Assembly: GCA_044463945.1 (NCBI GenBank)
Contig: JBIQLW010000001.1
Coordinates: forward strand, 185,191 to 249,190
Direction of reading: 5' to 3'
Length of the DNA: 64,000 nt
Origin: 62-47 sp044463945
GTDB lineage: Bacteria; Pseudomonadota; Alphaproteobacteria; Rhizobiales; Xanthobacteraceae
The notes under the pieces were generated by a model. It searched no databases. It had not been told where the DNA came from and worked only from the letters and a program-made list of their open reading frames with translations. Below, in pieces: positions 1 through 7,948 of this stretch. The number at the start of each line of letters is the position of its first letter. The stretch's first letter is position 1. The translations under genes were made by a program, and so were the position numbers.

Positions 1-255
1 GTCGCCGGCTTGCGCCGCTTCGGCGCCGCCTCGCTCGACCTCGCTTACGTCGCGGCGGGTCGCCTTGACGGTTACTGGGAGCGCAACCTCAAGCCATGGG
101 ACATGGCGGCGGGCATCATCATGGTCCGCGAGGCCGGTGGCGTGGTCAGCGACATCCAGACGCCGGGCGATCCGCTGGTCACCGGCGACGTGGTCTGCGG
201 CAACGAGACGATTCACGCCGAACTGACGAAAATTCTGCGGCCGCTCAAGGCGTAG
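1..255 (+). CDS. suhB: Inositol-1-monophosphatase family protein, 3' end only
   Basis: The frame is open from the first base of the window, so only the last 84 residues are present and the start lies upstream. The fragment holds the family's C-terminal signature: the segment AASLDLAYVAAGRLDGYWE followed by KPWDMAAG, where the Asp of WDxAAG is a metal ligand in the Mg-dependent, Li-sensitive phosphatase fold. The enzyme removes phosphate from inositol monophosphate or related sugar phosphates in the cytoplasm; in bacteria SuhB is also linked to rRNA transcription complexes. The exact substrate cannot be told from this part. A palindromic repeat begins immediately after the TAG stop. Confidence 0.9.
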   Translation, partial: VAGLRRFGAASLDLAYVAAGRLDGYWERNLKPWDMAAGIIMVREAGGVVSDIQTPGDPLVTGDVVCGNETIHAELTKILRPLKA

Positions 256-430
256 GGTCTGATCGGAAATGAGGCGTCATCGTCCGCGAAGGCGGACGAT
301 CCATTAATTCGTGCGAGCGCATGGGAAATCTGACCCAATGGGAGTACTGGATACTCCGCTTTCGCGGAGTATGACGGGTTATCGTGTTGGACTTCTGCAC
401 AAAAAGCGAATCTTCGCCCTGACGCTGCGG
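256..430. repeat. Dispersed intergenic palindromic repeat, family A, copy 1
   Basis: Two short hairpins (arms CGTCCGC/GCGGACG and ACTCCGC/GCGGAGT) sit inside a block of about 170 bp that begins GGTCTGATCGGAAATGAG. The same block occurs in inverted orientation at 60531-60704 with the same internal hairpins in the same order, so this is a dispersed element and not a terminator only. It carries no ORF of note. It resembles a MITE-like element, with TCTGAC-CGGAAA termini clearer in the second copy. Confidence 0.75.
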
Positions 431-653
431 TCAGGCGCCAAGCCCGGCTGCCCTCGCTTTTTCCTTGACGCCGCCGCGCCAAGGGATCATGTCAGCGGCG
501 CGAGGCGCACTGGCCGCGGCCGGCGTCTCATCACTGGAAACAACGACATTATGCCAAGCGACAGTCCAGGTCGTCTGCCGATGACGGTTCCTGCGGTCTG
601 AGGGCTTTTCGCTCACCAGCCCGGCCGTTGTCGGCGGTCCTCGAAGGTGAGCC
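431..653 (+). other. mgtE upstream leader, no gene recognised
   Basis: This stretch between the repeat and mgtE holds no convincing ORF. I looked for an Mg-sensing leader such as an M-box and could not identify one by eye. The last 20 bases contain GAAGGTGAGCC before the mgtE ATG, a weak ribosome binding site. A covariance search for metal riboswitches would settle whether the leader is regulatory. Confidence 0.3.
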
Positions 654-2021
654 ATGACTGAAATTCTCGAAACGACGGATGGCGTCGTCGATGTGCTGGC
701 GCTGGCCTCGCGGCTGAGCGGCGGGCATGTCGCCGACAATGTCGAAATCCTCAACCAGCTCACGCCCGACGACGCGGCTGCGGTGCTTCTGCTGCTGCCG
801 GTCGAGATGTCGGCCGAAATTCTCAACAAGCCGGAACTGGCGCTGGGCCCGGAGATCATCGCGGCGCTGCCGCCGCGCACCGCGATCATCCTGCTCAACG
901 AGATGTCGGCCGACGTCGCCGCCGACATCGTCCAGCAACTGGGGGAGCCGCTCCGCTCCGACCTGATGCAGGGGCTCGAGCCGGCCGCGCGCACCGAGAT
1001 CGAGAGCCTGCTGGTCTATCCGGAGAATACCGCCGGCGCGATGATGACGACGGAATTCGTCAGCGTTCCGGCGACCTGGAGCGTTGAGCGGACGTTGCAG
1101 CACATCCGTGAGGTCGAACGCACCCGCGAGACGGTCTATGCGATCTACGTGCTCGACCCGTTTTCCCGCCGCCTGGTAGGCGCGGTGTCGTTGCGGCGGC
1201 TGATCGCAGGCGAGCCGTCGGCCAACATCATGACGCTGGCGCGGCCGCCGATCACCACCTCGCCGCTGGTCGATCGCGAGGATGTGGCGCGGCTGATCTC
1301 GAAGCACGACATGCTGGCGGTGCCGGTGGTCGACAAGGCGGGCCATGTGCTCGGCATCGTCACCGTGGACGACATCATCGACACCATCATCGAGGAAAAC
1401 ACCGAGGACGTGCAGAAGTTCGGTGGCATGGAGGCGACCGACGAGCCCTATCTGCAAGTCGGCCTGCCGGGCATGATCCGCAAGCGCGGCGGCTGGCTCT
1501 GCATCCTGTTCCTCGGCGAAATGCTCACCGCCAGCGCCATGCAGCACTTCGAGGGTGAACTGGAAAAGGCCATCGTGCTGACGCTGTTCATTCCGCTGAT
1601 CATGAGTTCCGGAGGCAATTCCGGCTCGCAGGCCACCTCGCTCCTGATCCGGGCACTGGCGCTGCGGGAGGTGAGGCTCGGCGACTGGTGGCGGGTGGCG
1701 CTGCGCGAACTGCCCACCGGATTGATCCTCGGCGCCATCCTTGGCCTGATCGGAGTCGTCCGGGTGGTAGCGTGGCAGAAGCTCGGTATCTACGACTACG
1801 GCGAGCATTGGCTGCTGGTGGCGCTGACGGTGGCCGCAGCTCTGATCGGCGTGGTGACGTTCGGCTCGGTGGCCGGCTCGATGCTGCCGTTCATCCTGCA
1901 ACGGGCCGGTTTCGACCCGGCCAGCGCCTCGGCGCCGTTCGTCGCCACTCTGGTCGATGTCACCGGGCTGATGATCTATTTCTCGGTCGCGCTTCTGATC
2001 CTGAACGGCACACTGTTGTAG
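654..2021 (+). CDS. mgtE: MgtE-type magnesium channel/transporter
   Basis: The product is 455 residues, the usual MgtE length. It has the expected order: an N-terminal superhelical MgtE_N domain (about residues 15-125), a pair of CBS domains (about 130-250, with ENTAGAMMTTEF opening the first), a connecting helix, then a five-helix membrane domain from about residue 275. The membrane domain contains the conserved SSGGNSGSQATSLLIRALAL segment that forms the ion path. MgtE lets Mg2+ enter down its gradient, and the cytosolic domains close the pore when Mg2+ is high. It is transcribed in the same direction as ruvC, 19 bases upstream of it. The family assignment is firm; other divalent ions are possible substrates. 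Confidence 0.95.
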   Translation: MTEILETTDGVVDVLALASRLSGGHVADNVEILNQLTPDDAAAVLLLLPVEMSAEILNKPELALGPEIIAALPPRTAIILLNEMSADVAADIVQQLGEPLRSDLMQGLEPAARTEIESLLVYPENTAGAMMTTEFVSVPATWSVERTLQHIREVERTRETVYAIYVLDPFSRRLVGAVSLRRLIAGEPSANIMTLARPPITTSPLVDREDVARLISKHDMLAVPVVDKAGHVLGIVTVDDIIDTIIEENTEDVQKFGGMEATDEPYLQVGLPGMIRKRGGWLCILFLGEMLTASAMQHFEGELEKAIVLTLFIPLIMSSGGNSGSQATSLLIRALALREVRLGDWWRVALRELPTGLILGAILGLIGVVRVVAWQKLGIYDYGEHWLLVALTVAAALIGVVTFGSVAGSMLPFILQRAGFDPASASAPFVATLVDVTGLMIYFSVALLILNGTLL

Positions 2022-2040
2022 TTTAGGCTATCATCGGCGC

Positions 2041-2553
2041 ATGGCACTCGCACCGATTCGCATCATCGGCATCGACCCCGGCCTGCGCCGCACCGGCTGG
2101 GGGGTGATCGACATCGACGGCAACCGGCTGATCTTCGTCGGCTGCGGCTCGGTGGAGACGCGCGACGGCACGGCGCTGGCGGAACGGCTGCTGGCGATCC
2201 ACGAGGGACTGTCGCGGGTGCTGGGGCAGTTCGCGCCGGCCGAGGCGGCAGTCGAGCAGACCTTCGTCAACAAGGACGGCGTCGCGACGCTCAAACTCGG
2301 GCAGGCGCGCGGCGTCGCCATGCTGGCGCCGGCGCTGTTCGGGGTTTCGGTGGCCGAATACGCGCCCAACAAGATCAAGAAGACCGTGGTCGGCGCCGGC
2401 CATGCCGACAAGAACCAGATTCAGGTGATGCTGAAGATCCTGCTGCCGAAGGCCGACCCGAAGACGCCGGACGCCGCCGATGCGCTGGCTATCGCCATCA
2501 CTCACGCCCACCATCGCCAGAGTGCGGCGTTGCGGATCAGGGTGGCGGGATGA
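2041..2553 (+). CDS. ruvC: Crossover junction endodeoxyribonuclease RuvC
   Basis: This 170-residue protein has the RuvC fold and the four acidic residues needed for catalysis: Asp12 in GIDPG, Glu72 in AVEQTF, and Asp144 and Asp147 in PDAADALA. It cuts Holliday junctions symmetrically after RuvAB branch migration. It is the first gene of a ruvC-ruvA-ruvB set in the same orientation, separated from ruvA by a 170-bp gap filled with palindromic repeat sequence, so coupling with ruvA is not tight. Nothing is missing and the length is normal. Confidence 0.97.
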   Translation: MALAPIRIIGIDPGLRRTGWGVIDIDGNRLIFVGCGSVETRDGTALAERLLAIHEGLSRVLGQFAPAEAAVEQTFVNKDGVATLKLGQARGVAMLAPALFGVSVAEYAPNKIKKTVVGAGHADKNQIQVMLKILLPKADPKTPDAADALAIAITHAHHRQSAALRIRVAG

Positions 2554-2594
2554 TGGGTGCGGTTGGATTGGTGAATCGCCACGGAAATGACCTG

Positions 2595-2698
2595 CTCTCT
2601 CCCCCGTTGCGGGGGAGAGGTGGAGAGGGGGGTGAGCCTCATGCGCCGCATGTGATGTCTGCCCCCCTCCCTAACCCTCCCCCACAAGGGGGGAGGGA
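2595..2698. repeat. Pyrimidine-rich palindromic repeat between ruvC and ruvA
   Basis: Two hairpins with arms of the CTCTCCCCC/GGGGGAGAG and CCCTCCCCC/GGGGGGAGGG type lie 55 bases apart, and further CCCCCTCCC/GGGAGAGGGGGG pairing is possible between them. Repeats of this composition are common between genes in Bradyrhizobium and Rhodopseudomonas. It may form strong secondary structure in a ruvC-ruvA transcript. Confidence 0.6.
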
Positions 2699-2722
2699 AC
2701 GGATGGACTGTTGGTGTCTCCC

Positions 2723-3340
2723 ATGATCGGCAAGCTCAAGGGCGTGATCGATTCCTATGGTGAGGACTACGTGATCCTCGACGTCGCGGGCGTCGGCTAT
2801 CAGGTGCATTGCGCCTCGCGCACCTTGCAGGCACTGCCGAAGCCGGGCGAGGCGGCGGTGCTGTCGATCGAAACCTATGTGCGCGAGGACCAGATCAGGC
2901 TGTTTGGCTTCCGCAGCGACGTGGAGCGCGAATGGTTCCGCCTGTTGCAGACGGTGCAGGGCGTCGGCGCCAAGGTAGCGCTCGCGGTGCTCGGCACGCT
3001 GTCGCCGGCCGATCTCGCCAACGCCATTGCGCTGCGCGACAAGGCGGCGGTGGCGCGCACGCCAGGCGTCGGGGCAAAGGTGGCGGAGCGTATCGTCACC
3101 GAACTGAAAGACAAGGCACCGGCGCTCGGCCAGGTCGATCCGGCGATCGTGAAGCTCTCCGGCGCCATCGACGACGCCCGCGCGCCGCGCCCCGTTGCGG
3201 ATGCGATCTCGGCGCTGGTCAATCTCGGCTACGGCCAGCCGCAGGCTGCCGCCGCCATCGCCGCCGCTACCCGCAGCGCCGGCGAGAAGGCCGAAACCGC
3301 GCAACTGATCCGGCTGGGTTTGAAGGAACTGGCGAAATGA
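2723..3340 (+). CDS. ruvA: Holliday junction branch migration protein RuvA
   Basis: The protein starts at the ATG giving MIGKLKG, the family's canonical N-terminus; a longer frame using TTG 12 bases upstream is not needed. At 205 residues it shows the N-terminal OB fold, the helix-hairpin-helix segments (LLQTVQGVGAKVALAVLG and RTPGVGAKVAERIV), and the flexible C-terminal domain III that binds RuvB. RuvA tetramers bind the four-way junction and load RuvB. After the stop there is a 126-bp gap to ruvB. A 15-codon frame overlapping the ruvA stop (ATGA at 3337) is present there but has no recognisable identity. Confidence 0.96.
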   Translation: MIGKLKGVIDSYGEDYVILDVAGVGYQVHCASRTLQALPKPGEAAVLSIETYVREDQIRLFGFRSDVEREWFRLLQTVQGVGAKVALAVLGTLSPADLANAIALRDKAAVARTPGVGAKVAERIVTELKDKAPALGQVDPAIVKLSGAIDDARAPRPVADAISALVNLGYGQPQAAAAIAAATRSAGEKAETAQLIRLGLKELAK

Positions 3341-3466
3341 GTGTGTCCGCGGCCGGCAACCGGACGGCGTTCCGACAATGGTGATCGCCTGCCTCGCCGC
3401 CACCATGGCGTGCCGGGCCGCCGTTCGCGGCTGGCATCTTCCGCCATGCGCAGCTAAAGGGAAGGC

Positions 3467-4516
3467 ATGACCGATCCCTCCCGCCTCGTCACGCCCGAGC
3501 GCCGCGCCGACGACATCGGCGACACCTCGCTGCGGCCGCAACGCTTGTCCGATTTCGTCGGGCAGGCCCAGGCGCGCGCCAACTTGCAGGTGTTCATCGA
3601 CGCCGCGGGCAAGCGCAGGGAGGCGCTGGACCATGTGCTGTTCGTTGGCCCCCCCGGCCTCGGCAAAACCACGCTGGCGCAGATCGTGGCGCGCGAACTC
3701 GGCGTCGGCTTCCGCGCCACCTCCGGCCCGGTGATCGCCAAGGCCGGCGATCTTGCCGCGCTGCTCACCAACCTCGAAGAACGCGACGTGCTGTTCATCG
3801 ACGAGATCCATCGCCTCAATCCGGCGGTGGAGGAAGTGCTTTATCCGGCGATGGAGGACTTTCAGCTCGACCTCATCATCGGCGAGGGACCGGCGGCGCG
3901 CTCGGTGAAGATCGATCTGGCGAAGTTCACGCTGGTCGGAGCCACCACCCGCGCCGGGCTCCTGACCAACCCGCTGCGCGACCGCTTCGGCATTCCGGTG
4001 CGGCTCAATTTCTACACCGTCGAGGAGTTGGAGCTGATCGTCAGCCGCGGCGCGCGGGTGCTCGGCCTCGGCATGACCGCCGACGGCGCCAACGAGATCG
4101 CGCGGCGCGCGCGCGGCACGCCGCGCATCGCTGGCCGCCTGCTGCGCCGGGTGCGTGACTTCGCCGAAGCCGCCGACGCCGGCGCGGTCGATCGCAGGAT
4201 CGCCGATCATGCGCTCGGCGCGCTTGAGGTGGACGGCGCGGGGTTGGACGCGATGGACCGCCGTTATCTCACCACCATCGCGCTGAATTACGGCGGCGGC
4301 CCGGTGGGCGTGGAGACGATGGCGGCGGCGCTGTCGGAGCCGCGTGACGCCATCGAGGACATCATCGAGCCCTATCTGATCCAGTGCGGCTATCTGCAAC
4401 GCACGCCACGCGGGCGGCTGCTCACCTCGCACGCCTTCCGGCATCTCGGCCTTGCCGAACCGGCATCGCGCGACATCGCGCAGTTCGGCCTGTTCGGCAA
4501 GGACGAGGAGCCATGA
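3467..4516 (+). CDS. ruvB: Holliday junction DNA helicase RuvB
   Basis: This 349-residue AAA+ ATPase has the Walker A motif GPPGLGKTT at residues 61-69, the Walker B/DEIH box at 112-115, sensor 1 in the VGATTRAGLL segment, and the C-terminal winged helix ending RHLGL. RuvB hexamers pump DNA through the RuvA-bound junction. The ribosome binding site AAGGG lies just before the start. The stop overlaps the start of a following frame (ATGA at 4513). In related genomes this position is normally taken by ybgC of the tol-pal cluster; here that order is broken. Confidence 0.97.
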   Translation: MTDPSRLVTPERRADDIGDTSLRPQRLSDFVGQAQARANLQVFIDAAGKRREALDHVLFVGPPGLGKTTLAQIVARELGVGFRATSGPVIAKAGDLAALLTNLEERDVLFIDEIHRLNPAVEEVLYPAMEDFQLDLIIGEGPAARSVKIDLAKFTLVGATTRAGLLTNPLRDRFGIPVRLNFYTVEELELIVSRGARVLGLGMTADGANEIARRARGTPRIAGRLLRRVRDFAEAADAGAVDRRIADHALGALEVDGAGLDAMDRRYLTTIALNYGGGPVGVETMAAALSEPRDAIEDIIEPYLIQCGYLQRTPRGRLLTSHAFRHLGLAEPASRDIAQFGLFGKDEEP

Positions 4517-4671
4517 GCGCCCCGGAAACAGTGCCCCTGCCGATCGCCGGGGCGTCGATTGGATCAAATAATTATCTCGCCGGTGGCTGCGCTGCTCGGC
4601 ATGTGAGAACCGGATGCCCTTTTTACCAGGATACCCGCAGGCCCAAATTGCCCTGGATTGTTTCGCGCTGA
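4513..4671 (+). pseudogene. Possible 5' stub of ybgC at the left edge of the accessory region
   Basis: A 52-residue frame begins at an ATG overlapping the ruvB stop, the usual arrangement for translational coupling. Its first residues (MSAPETVPLP) could be the start of the acyl-CoA thioesterase gene that follows ruvB in relatives. The rest matches nothing I know and runs into the 3' end of the autotransporter on the other strand. Base composition changes sharply near 4555 (GATTGGATCAAATAATTATC). A truncated ybgC lacking its N-terminus lies at 45533. That the two are halves of one gene is an inference. Confidence 0.3.
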
Positions 4672-7388
4672 CGATTGTCCAAGCTGGTCATGTAGGACGC
4701 GGCGGCGAACAGACCGACGGTCTTTGACACCCGAGCAACGACGCCGCCACCCAGCTCAAGAGCGGTAGTCATCCGTCGTGTGCCAATGATGTCTGTGCCG
4801 GCGAATGTCACGGAATCATAGCCGCTGAAGGTATGCCAGACGTTGGCTTTCAGGAATGGCTGCAACAAGGTCGATCCATTCGGGAAATTGCCCTGAAGAC
4901 GGCCGCCGACCCGCCCGGTGAACGCGTCGGAGGCGCCATAAGTCACGGTGGAGACGAGGTCGCGTGTGTCGTCGAGGTCCGTGCGCTGATAGATGATCTG
5001 AAGTTCAGGCTCCAGCGTCAGATTCGCGCCCAGCGCGATGGGATAACTACCTTCGAGCGAGAGCGTTTGACCAGTGCCTTCGCCGCGAGCCGACAGTCCG
5101 GTGATGGACGAAGGTGATCCATTGTACCAGCTTTGCATGGCCACCGCGTCGATATACCAGCCGCTCGGCCCGATATGCGTCCAGTAAGCGCCGATGCTGG
5201 TTGCGTCGATTCCCAGCGAACCGACCGGAGCATTTTCAAAGCCGCCAGCGAAACCGCGAACGCTGCCGCTGGCGCGGCCATAGGCGGCGAAGAAGCCCAG
5301 ACGGTCCTGATGGCCGCTTGGATCGGCCCAAGCATATAAATCAACGCCGGATTGAAGGCCGAAGAGTGATCCGTTGAAAGAGGGGCTGACTTGGCCGGAC
5401 CATTGCTGCCGGGTGCTCTGCCCGAAGGCACGCGCCCATGCTCCCGAGCGGGTGTTCGCGTCGGTGAGCAGGCTTTGATCGCCTTGCCGGTCGTGGAAGG
5501 TGCCGATCGTCAGAAGCCCCAACTGCCGTGCAACCAATGGCGCGGCGGCGTAGAGCGCCACCTCGGGACGATAGAGTGGAATGGGGTCTGCGCCTGCGGC
5601 CGGCGGCGGTGGAAGAGCCGGGGTGTTCGGGGCCGCGACAGGAGGCTCCGGCGTTGGATTGGAGGGAGTCGGCTCGGGATTCGGCAGCACCGTCGAACGT
5701 AGATACCAGTTGTGTTCACTTCCTGCCGTTACCCCGCCATGAAACAGGTAGTACTGGTAGGCGCCGGCCATCACCGAGCCGCCGTTCAGAGCAAATGCAT
5801 TCGTCGCGGTTGTCGCGCCGTTGGTGGTTTGAACGAGGAGGATGCCGTTGCCGGTCGTGAGGCCGCCCGCACCGCCCGCGTTGGTTACCATCATACTCGT
5901 CGTTCCCGAAGCGGTGCCTCCGGAAATCACCAGACGATCCGATGGCGAGTTGTCGGTGCCGAGAGCGGATTGGAGATGCAACTGCCCGCCTGCGCCGACA
6001 TAGTTGCCGACGATGGTCAGGCTGTTGGCCGCCGGCGATCCACCATTGGTGAGATCGATCAAGCCGGCATTCGTCACTGTGATCGCAGGCCCGCCCGGAT
6101 AGGGTGTGATCGAGGGATTGGCGCCGTTGCCGGCCAGCAGGCTGGTGCCTGCCGCGATCGCGACATTTCCGGTCAGCGATGTCTGCAGACGAAGGGCGCC
6201 GCTATCGATGAAGGTATCGGCGAACGTGCCGCTGCCGCTCCAGGTCCAGTCCGTGCCTTCCATGACAAGCGTCTGGAAATTCGTGAATGGATTGGTGATG
6301 TTTCCGGTGCCCTGCAGCCGCACGGCATTGGCGCCGCTGCCGCCATCGGCCAGGCCGTTGATCCGCGATCCCGTCTTCAGAATGAAGGTGACATTGCCGC
6401 CGCCACCGTTGAGCGCGACGCCGCTTCGGCCATCGATCAAGCCGGCATTGGTGACGGTGGTCGCACCGTTCAAAGTTCGGACGGCGGCATCCTGATCGCT
6501 GATGATCTGGCCGCCCGGGAGATTCTCGATCGTTGCGGTGAAGCCCGAGCCCGCCGTGTTGGAGAACACGCCTGCCGAACCAGAGCCGGAGGCATGAATG
6601 ATGCCGCTGTTGGTAAGCTGATCGTTGTTGCCTTGCATATACACCGTCGGGGCATTCGCGCCGGTCGTCCGCAGCGTACCCGTATTGATGACGACGCCGT
6701 TCTGTCCCAGGATCGACGCGGCCCGGGCATTGCTGCCGCCGGTCGTCACCGTTCCGTTGTTGATGAGCGTGTTGTTGGCCTGCCCGGTGTTGGTCTGGCC
6801 CCATGCCGCGGTCATGCCATAGGCATTTGGACCGGTGGTGGTAATCGTTCCGTTGTTCGTCAGCGTATTGCCGCTGCCATTAGCGGCCATGCCGTCATTG
6901 AAGGCCCCCGAGGTGGTGATGATCCCCTGGCCACCATTGGTCAGGACATTGTCGTTGCCGATGCCAAGGATTGCGGCGCCACGGTTGCCGCCTGTGCCTC
7001 CGCCTCCGGTCACGGAGATCGTGCCATCATTGTTGATCTGGCTGCTGGTGATGACGCTGGTCGCGACCGGGGAGGTTGCCCGCGCGATAGCGAGACCGGC
7101 GCCGTCCCCGATATTGATGGTGACATTCGAACTGCCGACCGCCGCGGCGACGTTGGTGGTGGCCGGATTGGGTGCCGTATCGTCGCATGTCGCCGTTTGA
7201 CCGGTGCCCGGAGCGAAGTTGTCGCAGTTCGCCATCGCCGCGCCCGTCCCGCAAATACTGGTCGTCATGGTAGCAATTGCCAACCAGAGGCTGGGTGTCA
7301 TGCCGTGAGAAATGGCGGGCGGCTTATCCCGCACAGTCGGCACAGACGTCGATTCCAATCTCTCGTGCCGTCGGCCACGCCCATGCAT
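4623..7388 (-). CDS. Autotransporter with repetitive passenger and C-terminal beta-barrel
   Basis: The product is 921 residues. It has an extended signal region (hydrophobic core near residues 33-52, likely cleavage after GAAMA) and a Gly/Asn/Thr-rich passenger of repeated short strands typical of a right-handed beta-helix (NNGTITTTG, NNGTVTTGG, NSGIIHASG). A Pro-rich linker follows (about residues 590-625), then a roughly 280-residue autotransporter barrel ending in the outer-membrane motif LRVSW. It should be exported by Sec and inserted by BAM, displaying an adhesin-like passenger of unknown ligand. It is convergent with ruvB and stands alone. It is the first complete gene inside the lower-GC region. 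Confidence 0.85.
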   Translation of the reverse strand: MHGRGRRHERLESTSVPTVRDKPPAISHGMTPSLWLAIATMTTSICGTGAAMANCDNFAPGTGQTATCDDTAPNPATTNVAAAVGSSNVTINIGDGAGLAIARATSPVATSVITSSQINNDGTISVTGGGGTGGNRGAAILGIGNDNVLTNGGQGIITTSGAFNDGMAANGSGNTLTNNGTITTTGPNAYGMTAAWGQTNTGQANNTLINNGTVTTGGSNARAASILGQNGVVINTGTLRTTGANAPTVYMQGNNDQLTNSGIIHASGSGSAGVFSNTAGSGFTATIENLPGGQIISDQDAAVRTLNGATTVTNAGLIDGRSGVALNGGGGNVTFILKTGSRINGLADGGSGANAVRLQGTGNITNPFTNFQTLVMEGTDWTWSGSGTFADTFIDSGALRLQTSLTGNVAIAAGTSLLAGNGANPSITPYPGGPAITVTNAGLIDLTNGGSPAANSLTIVGNYVGAGGQLHLQSALGTDNSPSDRLVISGGTASGTTSMMVTNAGGAGGLTTGNGILLVQTTNGATTATNAFALNGGSVMAGAYQYYLFHGGVTAGSEHNWYLRSTVLPNPEPTPSNPTPEPPVAAPNTPALPPPPAAGADPIPLYRPEVALYAAAPLVARQLGLLTIGTFHDRQGDQSLLTDANTRSGAWARAFGQSTRQQWSGQVSPSFNGSLFGLQSGVDLYAWADPSGHQDRLGFFAAYGRASGSVRGFAGGFENAPVGSLGIDATSIGAYWTHIGPSGWYIDAVAMQSWYNGSPSSITGLSARGEGTGQTLSLEGSYPIALGANLTLEPELQIIYQRTDLDDTRDLVSTVTYGASDAFTGRVGGRLQGNFPNGSTLLQPFLKANVWHTFSGYDSVTFAGTDIIGTRRMTTALELGGGVVARVSKTVGLFAAASYMTSLDNRQRETIQGNLGLRVSW

Positions 7389-7567
7389 GTCAGTATCCTT
7401 AAGTTTCGTGTCTCCAAATCCTCAGTTTCGTGTCTTCGGCAATCTGAGGTCGAGATTGGTACATTGTCAATGTTCCATGCGCGGTCGTGCTGAGTAGCGA
7501 CTCTTCTCGTATAGCAACGTGTGTCCTCGTCATGTGTGGCGAAACTGCCTCGGTCGGAGTTCGGTAA

Positions 7568-7800
7568 TCATGCGGTTCCCGGTGCCGAGCGGGCTGATCG
7601 ACGCCGCATTGTCGCGGTCTGCACGCGCGGTGCGAATAGGCGAGAGTCCCGGTCCCGTCCGAGACCGCGGATTTCCGCAACGGTTCTCGGGGTCGCCGTG
7701 GCTGCGAACAACCGCGGAGGCTCGTCGCCCAGCGCCTTGATCACCCATAACGCTTCGCGCCGGGCGAGCCCGAGTGCGGGCGGCAAGCGTCAGCTTCGGC
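7568..7800 (-). pseudogene. Fragment of error-prone DNA polymerase DnaE2
   Basis: A 72-residue frame (ORF 7568-7786) contains LGLARREALWVIKALGDE followed by PPRLFA, which closely resembles the segment after the polymerase core of DnaE2 (LSRREALWAxKALRDEPLPLFA). Similarity fades after VAEIRG, and nothing before or after it belongs to DnaE2. The imuA-imuB-dnaE2 mutagenesis genes are absent. I take it as a relic carried at a recombination point. The identification rests on recall of the family motif only; a protein search would confirm it. Confidence 0.45.
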
Positions 7801-7881
7801 AAGCTCAATGAGTGAGCCGCAGGTGATATGATTGCATCCACGAGATCTTGCCCCGCACCGCAATCAATTCAAGCGTGAAGG

Positions 7882-7907
7882 GGAACCCGCGAGGCTTTGC
7901 TAAAGTT
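7882..7907 (+). promoter_or_regulatory. Candidate EcfG-type (general stress) promoter for prkA
   Basis: GGAAC at 7882-7886 is followed after 17 bases by AGTT at 7904-7907, close to the alphaproteobacterial EcfG consensus GGAAC-N16/17-CGTT. The distance to the prkA ATG is about 42 bases. The downstream genes are stress and stationary-phase genes under RpoS in Escherichia coli, which makes the equivalent alphaproteobacterial control plausible. One base of the -10 box differs. Confidence 0.4.
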
Positions 7908-7948
7908 GGACTAGGTGAAGGTATAGCGGCTGCCGCCGGGAGGCGATT

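Noticed and set aside
549..1901. 450-residue open frame antisense to mgtE
   Set aside because: It is a GC-driven shadow of a complete, well-conserved mgtE, its composition (Arg/His/Gln-rich) is typical of such frames, and it has no domain.
2639..4567. 642-residue open frame antisense to ruvA-ruvB
   Set aside because: It is opposite two certain genes and has no recognisable motif.
5712..7493. 593-residue frame antisense to the autotransporter
   Set aside because: Low-complexity Arg/Gly/Ala composition; the opposite strand has signal peptide, passenger and barrel.
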